In this document: positions 36,132 through 45,038 of the stretch, one piece after another
Position numbering within the stretch: the first letter of the stretch is position 1
Layout: the number at the start of each line of letters is the position of its first letter
Source: Brenneria goodwinii
GTDB lineage: Bacteria > Pseudomonadota > Gammaproteobacteria > Enterobacterales > Enterobacteriaceae
Assembly: GCF_002291445.1 (NCBI RefSeq)
Contig: NZ_CP014137.1
Span: forward strand, 806,001-870,000
Reading direction: 5' to 3'
Length of the DNA stretch: 64,000 nucleotides
Made by a program: the position numbers and the translations under genes
Notes under the pieces: model-generated
What the model saw: only the letters and a program-made list of their open reading frames with translations
Database searches by the model: none
What the model was told of the DNA's origin: nothing

Positions 36132-37139
36132 ATGGCTCAGTCACGTACGGTTCGTGCGGCTGCGGTACAGATCGCGCCAGATCTCCATGAGGCCGGCAAA
36201 ACGCTGGCCCGGGTTCTGGACGCCATCGATCAGGCAGCAGTCAAAGGCGCGGAGATAGTGGTTTTCCCGGAAACCTTCGTTCCCTATTATCCCTATTTCT
36301 CTTTTATCACCCCGGCGATGACGGCGGGCGCCGCCCATCTGCGGCTCTACGACCAGGCGGTGCGGGTACCCGGCCCGATCGTTCAGGCGGTGGCGGAACG
36401 GGCCAGACTGCGGGATATCGTGGTGGTGCTGGGCGTCAACGAGCGGGATGGCGGCACGCTGTACAACACGCAGCTGATTTTTGACGCCAGCGGCAAGCTG
36501 GCGCTCAAGCGGCGCAAAATCACCCCGACTTACCATGAACGCATGATCTGGGGCCAGGGCGACGGCTCCGGGCTAAAAGTGGTGGAGACCGCCGTCGGGC
36601 GCGTAGGGGCGCTGGCCTGCTGGGAACATTACAACCCGCTGGCGCGCTACAGCCTGATGACCCAGCACGAAGAGATCCACTGTAGTCAGTTCCCCGGTTC
36701 GCTGGTGGGGCCGATTTTCGCCGAGCAAATGGAGGTCGCCATTCGTCATCATGCGCTGGAGTCCGGCTGTTTCGTGATCAACGCCACCGGCTGGCTGAGC
36801 GATGCGCAGATCGAGGAACTGACGCCCGATCCCGCCTTGCAAAAAGGACTGCGCGGCGGTTGCCACACCGCCATCATCTCCCCTGAAGGCCGGCACATCG
36901 TGCCGCCGCTGACCGACGGCGAAGGCATTCTGATCGCCGATCTGGATATGCATCTCATCACCAAGCGCAAGCGCATGATGGATTCGGTGGGGCACTATGC
37001 CCGGCCGGAATTGCTGAGTCTGCGTCTTGACGATCGCCCGGCGCGTTATGTGGTGCCCGGCTACACCGATTCCGCTCGTGAAAGTGAAGGAGACCGTGAT
37101 GACGACTTCCAGCCAGTCCAGACAACAACTGATCACTGA
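36132..37139 (+). CDS. nitC: Nit1-type nitrilase of the Nit1C cluster
   Basis: This 335-residue cytoplasmic nitrilase converts a nitrile (or cyanide) to acid and ammonia. The catalytic triad is complete: E47 in VVFPETFVPYYPYF, K129 in LKRRKITPTYHE and C163 in GALACWEHYNPLARY. FINATGWLSD-like and TAIISPEGRHIVPP segments are also typical. In Pseudomonas and other cyanotrophs this gene is needed for growth on cyanide as nitrogen source. The ribosome site is GGAGG, and its 3' end overlaps the radical SAM gene by 41 bases, implying translational coupling. Confidence 0.93.
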   Translation: MAQSRTVRAAAVQIAPDLHEAGKTLARVLDAIDQAAVKGAEIVVFPETFVPYYPYFSFITPAMTAGAAHLRLYDQAVRVPGPIVQAVAERARLRDIVVVLGVNERDGGTLYNTQLIFDASGKLALKRRKITPTYHERMIWGQGDGSGLKVVETAVGRVGALACWEHYNPLARYSLMTQHEEIHCSQFPGSLVGPIFAEQMEVAIRHHALESGCFVINATGWLSDAQIEELTPDPALQKGLRGGCHTAIISPEGRHIVPPLTDGEGILIADLDMHLITKRKRMMDSVGHYARPELLSLRLDDRPARYVVPGYTDSARESEGDRDDDFQPVQTTTDH

Positions 37140-38268
37140 ATTGCTGACGCAGGGCGTCAATGTGGTGAATCCGTCGGCGCAGCACGTCAGCCGGCACGGC
37201 GGCGCCGGTCCGTCGGATCATCAGGCGGTGACGATCGACGGCGTGACGGTCATGGTGCCGATTTACACCCAGACGGCGCGCCACTCGGCATGGCAGGTCA
37301 AACACGCCGGACAGGGAAAAACCACCCTGCTGAAAGACAGCATTCCGGTACGGGATATTACCTTTGCCCGCAAACCGAAGTTCTACGATTTGCAAACCGA
37401 GGATGGCGTCCCGTATTCCCATATCGCCACGCTGCACGGTACCGATGTGCTGGCGACCACGGTGCTGCAAACCTGCATCCGCTATGAGAACCGCCGCAAG
37501 GCCTGCCAGTTCTGCGCTATCGGCCAGTCGCTGGCGGCGGGGCGCACCATCGCCCGTAAAACGCCGCGGCAACTGGCCGAGGTCGCTAAAGCCGCCGTGG
37601 AGCTGGACGGCGTCAAGCATATGGTGATGACCACCGGTACGCCGTCCGGCAGCGATCGCGGCGCGCGTATTCTGGTGGAGAGCGCGCTGGCGATCAAAGC
37701 CGCCGTCGATCTGCCGCTGCAAGGCCAGTGCGAGCCGCCCGGCGATCCGCGGTGGTTCAACCGAATGAAGGAGGCGGGCATTGATGCGTTGGGCATGCAT
37801 TTGGAGGCGGTAACGCCCGAGGTGCGCGCCCGCATTATGCCCGGCAAGGCGCAGGTCACCATTGAACAGTACCTGATCGCTTTCGAACAGGCGGTGGCGG
37901 TTTTCGGGCGCGGCCAGGTCAGCACCTACATTCTGGCCGGCATGGGGGATACGCCGGAGGCGATTCTGGCGATCTCGGAGAAGCTGATTGCGCTGGGCGT
38001 CTATCCGTTCGTGGTGCCGTTCGTGCCGATCAGCGGCACCCCGCTGGAGCATCATCCGGCGCCCAGCAGCGCGTTTATGACATCGATCCTGGAACCGCTT
38101 GGCCGCATGTTGCGCCAGGGGCAACTGCGCTCTGCGGATATTAAGGCCGGCTGCGGCCGTTGCGGCGCCTGCTCATCCTTATCCAGTTATGAAAAGTCCA
38201 GCTATGAAAAGGCCGGCGATGAGCCGCTCGGTTATCAACCGTCCGGTTTTGAACGGGCCAGCGCCTGA
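37099..38268 (+). CDS. nitD: MSMEG_0568-family radical SAM protein of Nit1C
   Basis: This 389-residue protein is the radical SAM member of Nit1C; its reaction is not known. The N-terminal cluster cysteines are C126, C136 and C139, a CX9CX2C spacing in place of the usual CX3CX2C, as in TCIRYENRRKACQFCAIG. A second set, C352-X2-C355-X2-C358 (GCGRCGAC), near the C-terminus could hold another iron-sulfur cluster. The last 28 residues contain degenerate SSYEK/GYQPSGFE repeats. I start at ATG 37099, which has AAGGAG 7 bases upstream and overlaps the nitrilase end. The acetyltransferase gene follows after 12 bases. Confidence 0.88.
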   Translation: MTTSSQSRQQLITELLTQGVNVVNPSAQHVSRHGGAGPSDHQAVTIDGVTVMVPIYTQTARHSAWQVKHAGQGKTTLLKDSIPVRDITFARKPKFYDLQTEDGVPYSHIATLHGTDVLATTVLQTCIRYENRRKACQFCAIGQSLAAGRTIARKTPRQLAEVAKAAVELDGVKHMVMTTGTPSGSDRGARILVESALAIKAAVDLPLQGQCEPPGDPRWFNRMKEAGIDALGMHLEAVTPEVRARIMPGKAQVTIEQYLIAFEQAVAVFGRGQVSTYILAGMGDTPEAILAISEKLIALGVYPFVVPFVPISGTPLEHHPAPSSAFMTSILEPLGRMLRQGQLRSADIKAGCGRCGACSSLSSYEKSSYEKAGDEPLGYQPSGFERASA

Positions 38269-38280
38269 AGGAGAAAGAGG

Positions 38281-38844
38281 ATGTCCGGTTATCCTGAATA
38301 CACGATTAAGTGGGTCACCCTGCCTTGGGAACGCCGTCAGGCTTACGCCCTGCGCCAGCGCGTGTTTTGTCAGGAGCAGGGGCTGTTTGAACAGCACGAT
38401 CTCGACGAGATCGACAGCCAGGCTAAATTACTGGTGGCGTTGGGAACGCTGGCGGGCTGGCATGAAGAAGTGGTGGGAACGGTGCGCATCCATCAACCGC
38501 GGCCCGGCATCTGGTTTGGCTCGCGGCTGGCGGTGGACGATCGTTTTCGCCGTCAGGGACAGCTTGGCCCGATGTTGATCCGTCTGGCGGTCAGCAGCGC
38601 GCACGCGCTGGGCTGTAAGGAATTTTATGCCCATGTGCAGCAGCAGAACGAACCGCTATTCAAGCGCATGCACTGGCGCACGCTGGACAGCATAACCTTA
38701 CGCGGCATCCCCCATGCTTTTATGCAGGCCGATCTGACGCATTATCCCCCTTGCCACGATCCGCTTAGCGGTATGGTGCTGGGCGGCCGCCTGCCGCGGG
38801 TGCCGGCGGAGCTGGCGCCGCTGATGATGAGGGTCGCCGGATGA
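38281..38844 (+). CDS. nitE: MSMEG_0567/Sll0786-family GNAT N-acetyltransferase of Nit1C
   Basis: This 187-residue Gcn5-related acetyltransferase has the acetyl-CoA loop near WFGSRLAVDDRFRRQGQLGPMLIRLAV (V-D-x-x-x-R-x-Q-G, in segments), and ALGCKEFYAHVQQQNEPLFKRMHW as the C-terminal half of the fold. The early residues QAYALRQRVFCQEQGLFEQHD resemble autoinducer-synthase/GNAT starts. Its acceptor in the cyanide/nitrile pathway is unknown. The stop overlaps the next start as ATGA (38841), so the two products are coupled. In some genomes this domain is fused to the AIR-synthase-like protein; here they are separate. Confidence 0.85.
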   Translation: MSGYPEYTIKWVTLPWERRQAYALRQRVFCQEQGLFEQHDLDEIDSQAKLLVALGTLAGWHEEVVGTVRIHQPRPGIWFGSRLAVDDRFRRQGQLGPMLIRLAVSSAHALGCKEFYAHVQQQNEPLFKRMHWRTLDSITLRGIPHAFMQADLTHYPPCHDPLSGMVLGGRLPRVPAELAPLMMRVAG

Positions 38845-39803
38845 GCCTCGCCTTACCTGATCTCCTGGATGCCGTACGGCGCGCCAGCGGGATCGCGCAT
38901 AAACGCGATATTCAACTGGTCGCCAGCTCGCTGCGGGAGGCCTGGCCGCAGCATCCCCATCCGAACGGCGATGACTGCGCGGTAATCGACGCCGCCGGAG
39001 GCTTTAATCTGCTGGCGATGGAGGGCTTCATCAATGGCTTTGTGGAGCAGGATCCGTGGTTTGCCGGCTGGTGCGGGGTGATGGTCAATCTCAGCGATAT
39101 CGCCGCGATGGGCGGACGCGCGCAGGCCATCGTCAATGCGCTGTGGAGCGCGCAGGACGATCGGGCCGAACTGATTTTACAAGGCATGGCGGCGGCCTCG
39201 CGCGCCTTTCAGGTGCCGATTGTCGGCGGGCATACCAACCTGCGCAGTAACCAATCACAGTTGGCGGTGGCGGTATTAGGCCACGCCCGACGGCTACTGA
39301 GCAGTTTTGCCGCAAGGGACGGGCTAACGCTGGTGGCCGCCATCAATTTACAGGGGCGCTGGCATCCGCCCGGCCTGAACTGGGACGCGGCGACCCGTGC
39401 CGATCCCGCCGCGCTGCGTCAGGCGTTGGCGATTCTGCCTGAACTGGCGGAGGCGCAATGGGTGACGGCCGCCAAAGATATCAGCCAGGCCGGACTGTTG
39501 GGCACGCTGGTGATGCTGCTGGAGAGCGCGCGACTCGGCGCCAGCATCGATCTTGACGCCATCCCCAAGCCGGACGAATGCGACTGGCAATCCTGGCTGT
39601 GCGCCTTTCCCAGCTTCGGCTTTCTGCTGGCCGTTGAGCCGCGGCGGGTTGAGACGGTTATCGCCCGCTTCAGCGCCGCGGGGATCGGTGCGGCGGCCAT
39701 CGGGGCGTTTGACGATTCGCGCCGCCTCACCGTCTCCCGCAGCGGCGAACGCGACTGCTTCTGGGATTTGAACACCACACTATTAACCGGCATGGGCTGG
39801 TAA
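38841..39803 (+). CDS. nitF: Sll0787-family AIR synthase-like protein of Nit1C
   Basis: This 320-residue member of the PurM/ThiL/SelD-type ATP-binding superfamily has the characteristic HPNGDDCAVID metal/nucleotide segment, WCGVMVNLSDIAAMGGRA and VGGHTNLRSNQSQLAVAVLG, with a C-terminal AIRS-C-type half (AKDISQAGLLGTLVMLLESA). This suggests ATP-dependent phosphorylation or activation of an acyl or amide group. The exact substrate is unknown in all organisms. ATGA overlap couples it to the acetyltransferase, and a short MSMEG_0570 gene follows after 16 bases. Confidence 0.86.
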   Translation: MSLALPDLLDAVRRASGIAHKRDIQLVASSLREAWPQHPHPNGDDCAVIDAAGGFNLLAMEGFINGFVEQDPWFAGWCGVMVNLSDIAAMGGRAQAIVNALWSAQDDRAELILQGMAAASRAFQVPIVGGHTNLRSNQSQLAVAVLGHARRLLSSFAARDGLTLVAAINLQGRWHPPGLNWDAATRADPAALRQALAILPELAEAQWVTAAKDISQAGLLGTLVMLLESARLGASIDLDAIPKPDECDWQSWLCAFPSFGFLLAVEPRRVETVIARFSAAGIGAAAIGAFDDSRRLTVSRSGERDCFWDLNTTLLTGMGW

Positions 39804-39819
39804 CTTTCTGGAGGTAAAC

Positions 39820-40110
39820 ATGCCTGCAATGAACTTTGTCGTGCGCTGGCCGGACGGCAGCAAAGAGACGTGTTATTCCCCGTCCACCGCCATCGAAAAG
39901 CACCTTATCGTCAACCATCCCTATACGGTGGAGACGTTTGTGCGTATCGCCCAGGCCGCGTTGCACGAAGCCAGCGACCGCGTGGCGGCCAAATTCGGCT
40001 ATGCCTGTTCCAGCGCCATGGATCAGTCCCACGCCATTGAACAGAAAGCCCGGCAGTTTGCCGCCGCCGATCCGGTGGTGGTGGAAGAAATTACCGTTAT
40101 CGGTCAATGA
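39820..40110 (+). CDS. nitG: MSMEG_0570-family nitrogen starvation response protein
   Basis: This 96-residue conserved small protein of the Nit1C cluster has the family opening MNFVVRWPDGSKETCYSPST, then VETFVRIAQAALHEASDRV and a KFGYACSSAMDQSHAIEQKA tail. No enzyme motif is evident. In mycobacteria, relatives are induced by nitrogen starvation. GGAGG precedes the start. Its stop overlaps the flavoprotein start as ATGA at 40107, so the last two genes are translationally coupled. Confidence 0.86.
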   Translation: MPAMNFVVRWPDGSKETCYSPSTAIEKHLIVNHPYTVETFVRIAQAALHEASDRVAAKFGYACSSAMDQSHAIEQKARQFAAADPVVVEEITVIGQ

Positions 40111-41402
40111 ATCAGGTGGATATCAACATGCAGCGTAAAGATTTTCCGGTGGTGATTATCGGCGGCGGACAGGCGGGTCTTGCCATGAGCTACTGTCTGA
40201 CCCAGCGTCGCATCGATCATGTGATCCTTGAACGGCACCGGCTGGCCTGGGCATGGCGCGAGCAGCGCTGGGACAATTTCTGCCTGGTAACGCCCAACTG
40301 GCAGTGCAAGCTGCCGGGGTTTCCCTATGACGGCGACGATCCCGACGGCTTTATGGTGAAAGATCAGATTATCGATTACATCCAGCGCTATGCGGACAGT
40401 TTCAACGCGCCGCTGCGCGAGGGCATCAGCGTCAAGCTCGTCAGCCGGGACGGCGAGGGATATCGGCTTGCCACCAGCGACGGCGATTACCACGCCAAAC
40501 AGGTGGTGGTAGCGGTCGGCAACTATCACCGCCGGCGTTTTCCCGCTATTTCAACGCGTTTACCGGCGTGGCTCACCCAGGTACATTCGGCGGATTACAA
40601 GTCCGAACGGCAGTTGCCGTCAGGCGAGGTGCTGGTGATCGGCTCCGCGCAGTCCGGGGCGCAGATTGCCGAGGATTTACACCTCGGCGGGCGTCAGGTA
40701 CACCTGTGCGTCGGCAGCGCGCCGCGCGTGTCGCGCTTCTACCGCGGGCGCGATGTGGTCGCCTGGCTGGAGGACATGGGACATTACAAACTCACGGTTG
40801 ACGATCACCCGCTGGGCGAGGATGCCCGGCGTAAAACCAATCATTATGTGACCGGGCGCGATGGCGGGCGGGATATCGATCTGCGCGCCTTTGCGCTACA
40901 GGGCATGCAGCTATACGGCCGACTGACGGATTACCGCGACGGCAAGCTCATCACCGCCGACGATCTGGCGCATAATCTTGATGCGGCCGACGCCACTTCA
41001 CAGAAAATCAAAGACAGTATCGACGAGTGGATCGCGCAGCAGGGCGTCGATGCGCCCGATGAGCCGCGCTACCAACCGCTGTGGCGGCCGCAGAATCCGC
41101 CGAAGGAAATCGATCTGAATAAGACAGGGATAACCACTATTATCTGGGCGGTCGGGTTTGAGACCGATTTCAGTTGGATCGATGTGCCCGCTTTTGACGC
41201 CCGCGCATATCCTATCCATACCCGCGGACGTTCAACGTCGCCGGGACTGTATTTCCTCGGCCTGCCGTGGCTGTGGACCTGGGGATCGGGACGTTTCGAA
41301 GGCGTGGGCGAAGATGCCGAATACCTTGCCCGCAATATCGCCGAACGTAACGGCGTTATTGCATCCCAGGCGAAGGTGGCGACCAATGACGATGTCCTGT
41401 GA
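40107..41402 (+). CDS. nitH: MSMEG_0569-family flavin-dependent oxidoreductase of Nit1C
   Basis: This 431-residue flavoprotein monooxygenase-type enzyme is the last member of Nit1C. The FAD fingerprint is VVIIGGGQAGLAMSY near residues 15-30, a second NAD(P)H-type fingerprint is EVLVIGSAQSGAQIAEDL near 175, and the ATG-like segment IIWAVGFETDFSWID and GLPWLWTWGSGRFEGVGEDA close the protein. It resembles class B monooxygenases. Its partner and substrate are unknown. ATG 40107 overlaps the previous stop; a second ATG 7 codons on is possible. No terminator-like stem follows in the AT-rich 402-bp gap. Confidence 0.87.
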   Translation: MNQVDINMQRKDFPVVIIGGGQAGLAMSYCLTQRRIDHVILERHRLAWAWREQRWDNFCLVTPNWQCKLPGFPYDGDDPDGFMVKDQIIDYIQRYADSFNAPLREGISVKLVSRDGEGYRLATSDGDYHAKQVVVAVGNYHRRRFPAISTRLPAWLTQVHSADYKSERQLPSGEVLVIGSAQSGAQIAEDLHLGGRQVHLCVGSAPRVSRFYRGRDVVAWLEDMGHYKLTVDDHPLGEDARRKTNHYVTGRDGGRDIDLRAFALQGMQLYGRLTDYRDGKLITADDLAHNLDAADATSQKIKDSIDEWIAQQGVDAPDEPRYQPLWRPQNPPKEIDLNKTGITTIIWAVGFETDFSWIDVPAFDARAYPIHTRGRSTSPGLYFLGLPWLWTWGSGRFEGVGEDAEYLARNIAERNGVIASQAKVATNDDVL

Positions 41403-41594
41403 TAAGGCGTCATTTTACTCAATCTTATTTCTTAAATAAGATGTGGTTTCCCGCCATAAATAAATGGATTATCCGTGAGTTAAGTAAATATTCTGACATG
41501 ATAAGCATTATTCCTCCGCCATAATAAAATCTGGCCTTAATAGGCTAGATTGGAATTAGCTCACTCATCCTTTATTGCACTGTTATAGAACAAA

Positions 41595-41611
41595 TGCACT
41601 AATTTGGTGGT
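41595..41611 (+). promoter_or_regulatory. NtrC-like enhancer site
   Basis: TGCACTAATTTGGTGGT agrees with the NtrC site TGCACYA-N3-TGGTGCA at all but the last two positions of the right half. A weaker TGCACTG half-site lies 20 bases upstream at 41576. It sits about 120 bp upstream of the sigma-54 promoter at 41733, the normal enhancer distance. Confidence 0.55.
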
Positions 41612-41732
41612 GCGTTTTATTGCAATAACAACAAAAAATGTCACCCTTACCCCATTTTGCCGCATTGCGTTATTTCTATTTTTAAAAGTGAAAACATGCA
41701 GTTAATTTTTTTTAGCCTAAATATCGAACATG

Positions 41733-41748
41733 TGGCACAAAGCATGCT
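41733..41748 (+). promoter_or_regulatory. Sigma-54 promoter upstream of the MarR-transporter-amidase genes
   Basis: TGGCACAAAGCATGCT matches TGGCAC-N5-TTGCW except for one T in the -12 element; GG and GC are correctly spaced. A start near 41759 would leave about 46 bases before the MarR gene. With the NtrC-like site upstream, this points to induction during nitrogen limitation. The rest of the 402-bp gap is AT-rich with no gene. Confidence 0.7.
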
Positions 41749-41804
41749 TGAATAGAAATATAGTTGCTTTTTGCAACTAATTGGAAAGGAAAATAAGATC
41801 TGGT

Positions 41805-42281
41805 ATGGCAAATAAAACAAAAATATTAATTGATTATGTAACATTTAGGCTCGATATCCTGGTTAATTTCGCCAAACAAGAAGCCACGGAAAAATATGAG
41901 CAAGCCAGCGGCGTAAATTTGCGTGAGCTGCGGATCCTGCGCTATGCGGCGATAAAGCCCGGGCTCTCGCAGCGTAATTTAGCGGCGTTATGCTATTTGG
42001 AAAAAACCCAGATTTCAAAAATGGTATCCGGCCTGGTTAATCGCGGATTGTTATTACAGATGAAACGAAAAAGCGATAGCCGGACGGCTTCATTATGGTT
42101 AACCGATGCGGGCCAAGAGGTAGTGAATATATGTGACCAGATTGGTACGCGTCTGGAAAATGAAATGATGTCGGTGCTTACCAAAGAGGAGGAAAAGATT
42201 TTTAGACAGAATATTGAAAAGATTATCAATGGATTAGCGGTAAAGAACACAGAAAAAAATAAAGGAAAAAAACGAGCTTGA
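41805..42281 (+). CDS. MarR-family transcriptional regulator
   Basis: This 158-residue winged-helix regulator has LRELRILRYAAIKPGLSQRNLA, LEKTQISKMVSGLVNRGLL and RTASLWLTDAGQEVV, covering the recognition helix and wing, with a lysine-rich C-terminus. The start is not certain. ATG 41805 is preceded by AAGGA at 15 bases, and a TTG eight codons earlier (41781) has no ribosome site. It lies between a sigma-54 promoter and the ABC transporter-amidase genes, on the same strand, and 178 bp before the binding-protein gene. It is the likely local regulator, sensing the imported compound. Confidence 0.85.
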   Translation: MANKTKILIDYVTFRLDILVNFAKQEATEKYEQASGVNLRELRILRYAAIKPGLSQRNLAALCYLEKTQISKMVSGLVNRGLLLQMKRKSDSRTASLWLTDAGQEVVNICDQIGTRLENEMMSVLTKEEEKIFRQNIEKIINGLAVKNTEKNKGKKRA

Positions 42282-42357
42282 TGGCAAAATCTTAATCAAT
42301 AAACTCGTCATTTCTGATAAGAATTAAATCTTTTTAATCAATTTGTTAGGTGCAAGT

Positions 42358-42402
42358 TGGCTATCGAGCTGCTCGCCTGTCAGACGATTTTGTCAATCGT
42401 CT
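42358..42402 (+). promoter_or_regulatory. Possible second sigma-54-like element and palindrome before the transporter
   Basis: TGGCTATCGAGCTGCT (42358-42373) keeps GG and TGCT at sigma-54 spacing but misses the AC of the -24 box, so it is weak. Next to it, AGACGAT and ATCGTCT form a 7-bp inverted repeat with a 7-base spacer (42382-42402), 58 bases before the binding-protein start. This may be a MarR operator or a leader hairpin. Confidence 0.35.
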
Positions 42403-42459
42403 TAATCACCATAAATTTTTTATTTAAATCATTGAGCGTCAATATCGGGGGATTATTTC

Positions 42460-44046
42460 ATGCATAGTTCAGGGGTAAAAAAATTATTAGCGTTGATGGT
42501 AGGCGTCTGTCTTATTAGCGGTGGAATGGCCTACGCCCAAGATAATAACAAGACATTGCGTATTGTTCCGCAGGCCGATCTTAAAATTCTGGATCCGATT
42601 TGGACAACGGCGTTTTCTACCCGTGCATACGGCTACATGGTTTACGACACGCTGTTCGGTATGGATGCGCAAAATAAAGTACAGCCGGAAATGGTGCAGA
42701 AATATGAAGTGAGCGACGATCGGATGGTCTGGACATTCACTCTACGCGATAAACTTTTTTTCAGCGACGGCAATCCGGTGACCAGCGCCGATGTTATCGC
42801 CTCGCTCCAGCGCTGGGGACAGCGGGATCCGTTAGGGCAGCGTATGCTGGCGGCCGTCGACAAGTTTGATGCCGTTAGCGATTCCACGTTCCGCATCACG
42901 TTAAACCATCCTTTCGGCATGGTGCTGGATGCGCTGGCGAAACCGTCGTCGGTGCCGGCATTCATTATGCCGGAACGGGTCGCCAAAACGCCGGCCAATC
43001 AGCAAATCAGCGAGACCACCGGCTCCGGCCCCTACATGCTGAAGAGTGATGAGTACCGTCCGGGTGAAAAGGTGGTTTTCGTCAAAAATCCGCACTACGT
43101 CGCCCGTGATGAAGCGCCGTCCGGCACCGCCGGCGGTAAACACGTCTATGTCGATCGCCTTGAATGGATCATTTTGAAAGATGCGCAGACGCAGGCCAAC
43201 GCCTTGAGTAACGGCGAAGTCGATATGATCGAATGGCTGCCGTCGGAGCAATATGCGGCAATGCAGGCCAACCCGAAAATTACGCTGGAAAGCCAGACCG
43301 GTTTGTCGGTGGGGACGCTGCATATCAACCATCTGATCCCGCCGTTCAATAACCCCGATATCGCCAAAGCGGCGCTGATGGCCCTCAATCAGGAGGCGAT
43401 TATGCGTGCGCAGCAGGTACATAAGGAACTCTACTCGACCTGTGTGTCCATTTATCCGTGCGGAACGGAATTTGCCTCCGATATCACTAACGGTTTTACC
43501 GGTGAGCCGCGTTTCGATGAAGCCAAAGCGCTGTTGAAAAAAGCCGGTTATGACGGTACGCCCGTGGTGCTGTTACAGGCGGCGGATTTTTCCATGATTA
43601 ACAAATATCCCCTGGTGGCGGCGGCGCTATTGCGGCAGGCCGGTTTCACCGTGGATCTGCAATCGATGGACTGGTCGTCGCTGGTTACCCGGCGAACCAA
43701 TCAGGGCGGCATCGCGCAGGGGGGATGGCACATATTCATCACCACCTGGGGCATGGCGGACAGCCTTAACCCGATGTTTATGCCGCAGTTGACGGGCAAC
43801 GGCACCAAGGGCTTCTTTGGCTGGGCCACCGATCCGCAGCTTGAGCAACTGAAAGATAAATTCCAGGCCGCCGCCAGCGAGGAAGAACGCAAAGCATTGG
43901 CTACCCAGATCCAGCAGCGGGTGTTCGACGCGGCGATATTTGCGCCCATTGGCAATTTCCGTCCGATGGTGGCTTACCGTAAAGGCGTGGTTTCTGGTCT
44001 GGTTCCGGCGCCGGTCACGGTACTGTGGAATTTGAAAAAGAACTGA
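42460..44046 (+). CDS. Peptide/nickel-type ABC transporter substrate-binding protein
   Basis: This 528-residue periplasmic DppA/OppA-family (SBP_bac_5) protein has a clear signal peptide (LLALMVGVCLISGGMAYA, cut before QDNN). Marks include LKILDPIWTTAF, GYMVYDTLFGMD, FTLRDKLFFSDGNPVTSADV and YMLKSDEYRPGEKVVFVKNP. This subfamily often serves peptides, opines, glutathione or amide conjugates. It is the first of four transporter genes with short gaps (19, 31 and 3 bases), followed by an amidase, so it probably captures an amide-bonded nitrogen source. The ribosome site GGGGGA is at a normal distance. Confidence 0.9.
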   Translation: MHSSGVKKLLALMVGVCLISGGMAYAQDNNKTLRIVPQADLKILDPIWTTAFSTRAYGYMVYDTLFGMDAQNKVQPEMVQKYEVSDDRMVWTFTLRDKLFFSDGNPVTSADVIASLQRWGQRDPLGQRMLAAVDKFDAVSDSTFRITLNHPFGMVLDALAKPSSVPAFIMPERVAKTPANQQISETTGSGPYMLKSDEYRPGEKVVFVKNPHYVARDEAPSGTAGGKHVYVDRLEWIILKDAQTQANALSNGEVDMIEWLPSEQYAAMQANPKITLESQTGLSVGTLHINHLIPPFNNPDIAKAALMALNQEAIMRAQQVHKELYSTCVSIYPCGTEFASDITNGFTGEPRFDEAKALLKKAGYDGTPVVLLQAADFSMINKYPLVAAALLRQAGFTVDLQSMDWSSLVTRRTNQGGIAQGGWHIFITTWGMADSLNPMFMPQLTGNGTKGFFGWATDPQLEQLKDKFQAAASEEERKALATQIQQRVFDAAIFAPIGNFRPMVAYRKGVVSGLVPAPVTVLWNLKKN

Positions 44047-44065
44047 AAGGGCACAGGAGCGAATT

Positions 44066-45007
44066 ATGCTGTTATTTCTCGTACGCAGGATCCTTGCCAC
44101 CATTCCGGTACTGGTGATTGTCGCGCTGATTGTTTTTCTCATGCTTCGGTTGGCGCCTGGCGACCCGGCCGCGGTGATTGTCGGTAATAACGGAACCGCG
44201 GAGGATATGCTACGGGTGCGTAACGCGCTTGGGCTGGACTCCTCGCTGCCGGTACAGTTCGTCCGCTGGGGAGAACAGCTGCTTAGAGGCAACCTGGGCG
44301 AGTCCTTTTTCGTCAAGGAAAAGGTCACCGTACTGATTGCGCAACGTCTGGAACCCACAGTCTCTTTGGCTCTGATTACCTTGCTGTTCACCATCCTGAT
44401 AGCCGTTCCCCTGGGCGTTATTGCGGCGTCCCGGCGGAACGGCTGGTTGGATAAAACGCTGATGAATCTTTCCGTACTGGGTTTCTCCATCCCATCATTC
44501 ATCATCGGCTATGTCCTGATTAATTTCTTTGCCCTTAAATTTCAGTGGTTTCCCGCTCAGGGATATTCCCGTTTGGCTGATGGCGCCTGGCCCTGGTTCA
44601 AGGGGTTGATATTGCCGTCGCTCACGCTCTCGACGGTGTATATCTCCCTGATCGCCAGGGTTACCCGGGCCGCCGTGGTGGAAACGTTGGCGGAGGATTA
44701 CATTCGCACCGCGCGCGCCAAGGGGATTTCCGCGCGCCGGGTACTGATAAAACATGCGCTTAGCAACGCCGCCGTGCCGATCGTGACGGTAATCGGTATC
44801 GGTATCGCATTACTGATTGGCGGGGTGGTGGTCACTGAAAATGTCTTTGCCCTGCCGGGGTTGGGGCAGTTGACCATTGATGCGGTGATGTCTCGCGATT
44901 TTCCGTTGATTCAAGGAATTACGCTGTTCTTTTCGGTGATTTACGTACTGATAAATTTATTGATCGATCTGAGCTACCTGCTATTCGATCCGCGCATTCG
45001 TTATTAA
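44066..45007 (+). CDS. DppB-type ABC transporter permease
   Basis: This 313-residue inner-membrane permease has six helices: an N-terminal RRILATIPVLVIVALIVFLML helix, then the periplasmic loop with LGLDSSLPVQFVRW, and the binding-protein-dependent permease motif EDYIRTARAKGISARRVLIKHAL, which contacts the ATPase. AGGAG lies before the start. It pairs with the next permease to form the channel of the peptide-type importer. Confidence 0.92.
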   Translation: MLLFLVRRILATIPVLVIVALIVFLMLRLAPGDPAAVIVGNNGTAEDMLRVRNALGLDSSLPVQFVRWGEQLLRGNLGESFFVKEKVTVLIAQRLEPTVSLALITLLFTILIAVPLGVIAASRRNGWLDKTLMNLSVLGFSIPSFIIGYVLINFFALKFQWFPAQGYSRLADGAWPWFKGLILPSLTLSTVYISLIARVTRAAVVETLAEDYIRTARAKGISARRVLIKHALSNAAVPIVTVIGIGIALLIGGVVVTENVFALPGLGQLTIDAVMSRDFPLIQGITLFFSVIYVLINLLIDLSYLLFDPRIRY

Positions 45008-45038
45008 CGTTTGAACGAATGTCATAAGGAAACGCTGT

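Noticed and set aside
36958..38124. 388-codon reverse-strand open frame opposite the radical SAM gene
   Set aside because: It is His/Arg-rich shadow sequence with no motif; the forward gene is well supported.
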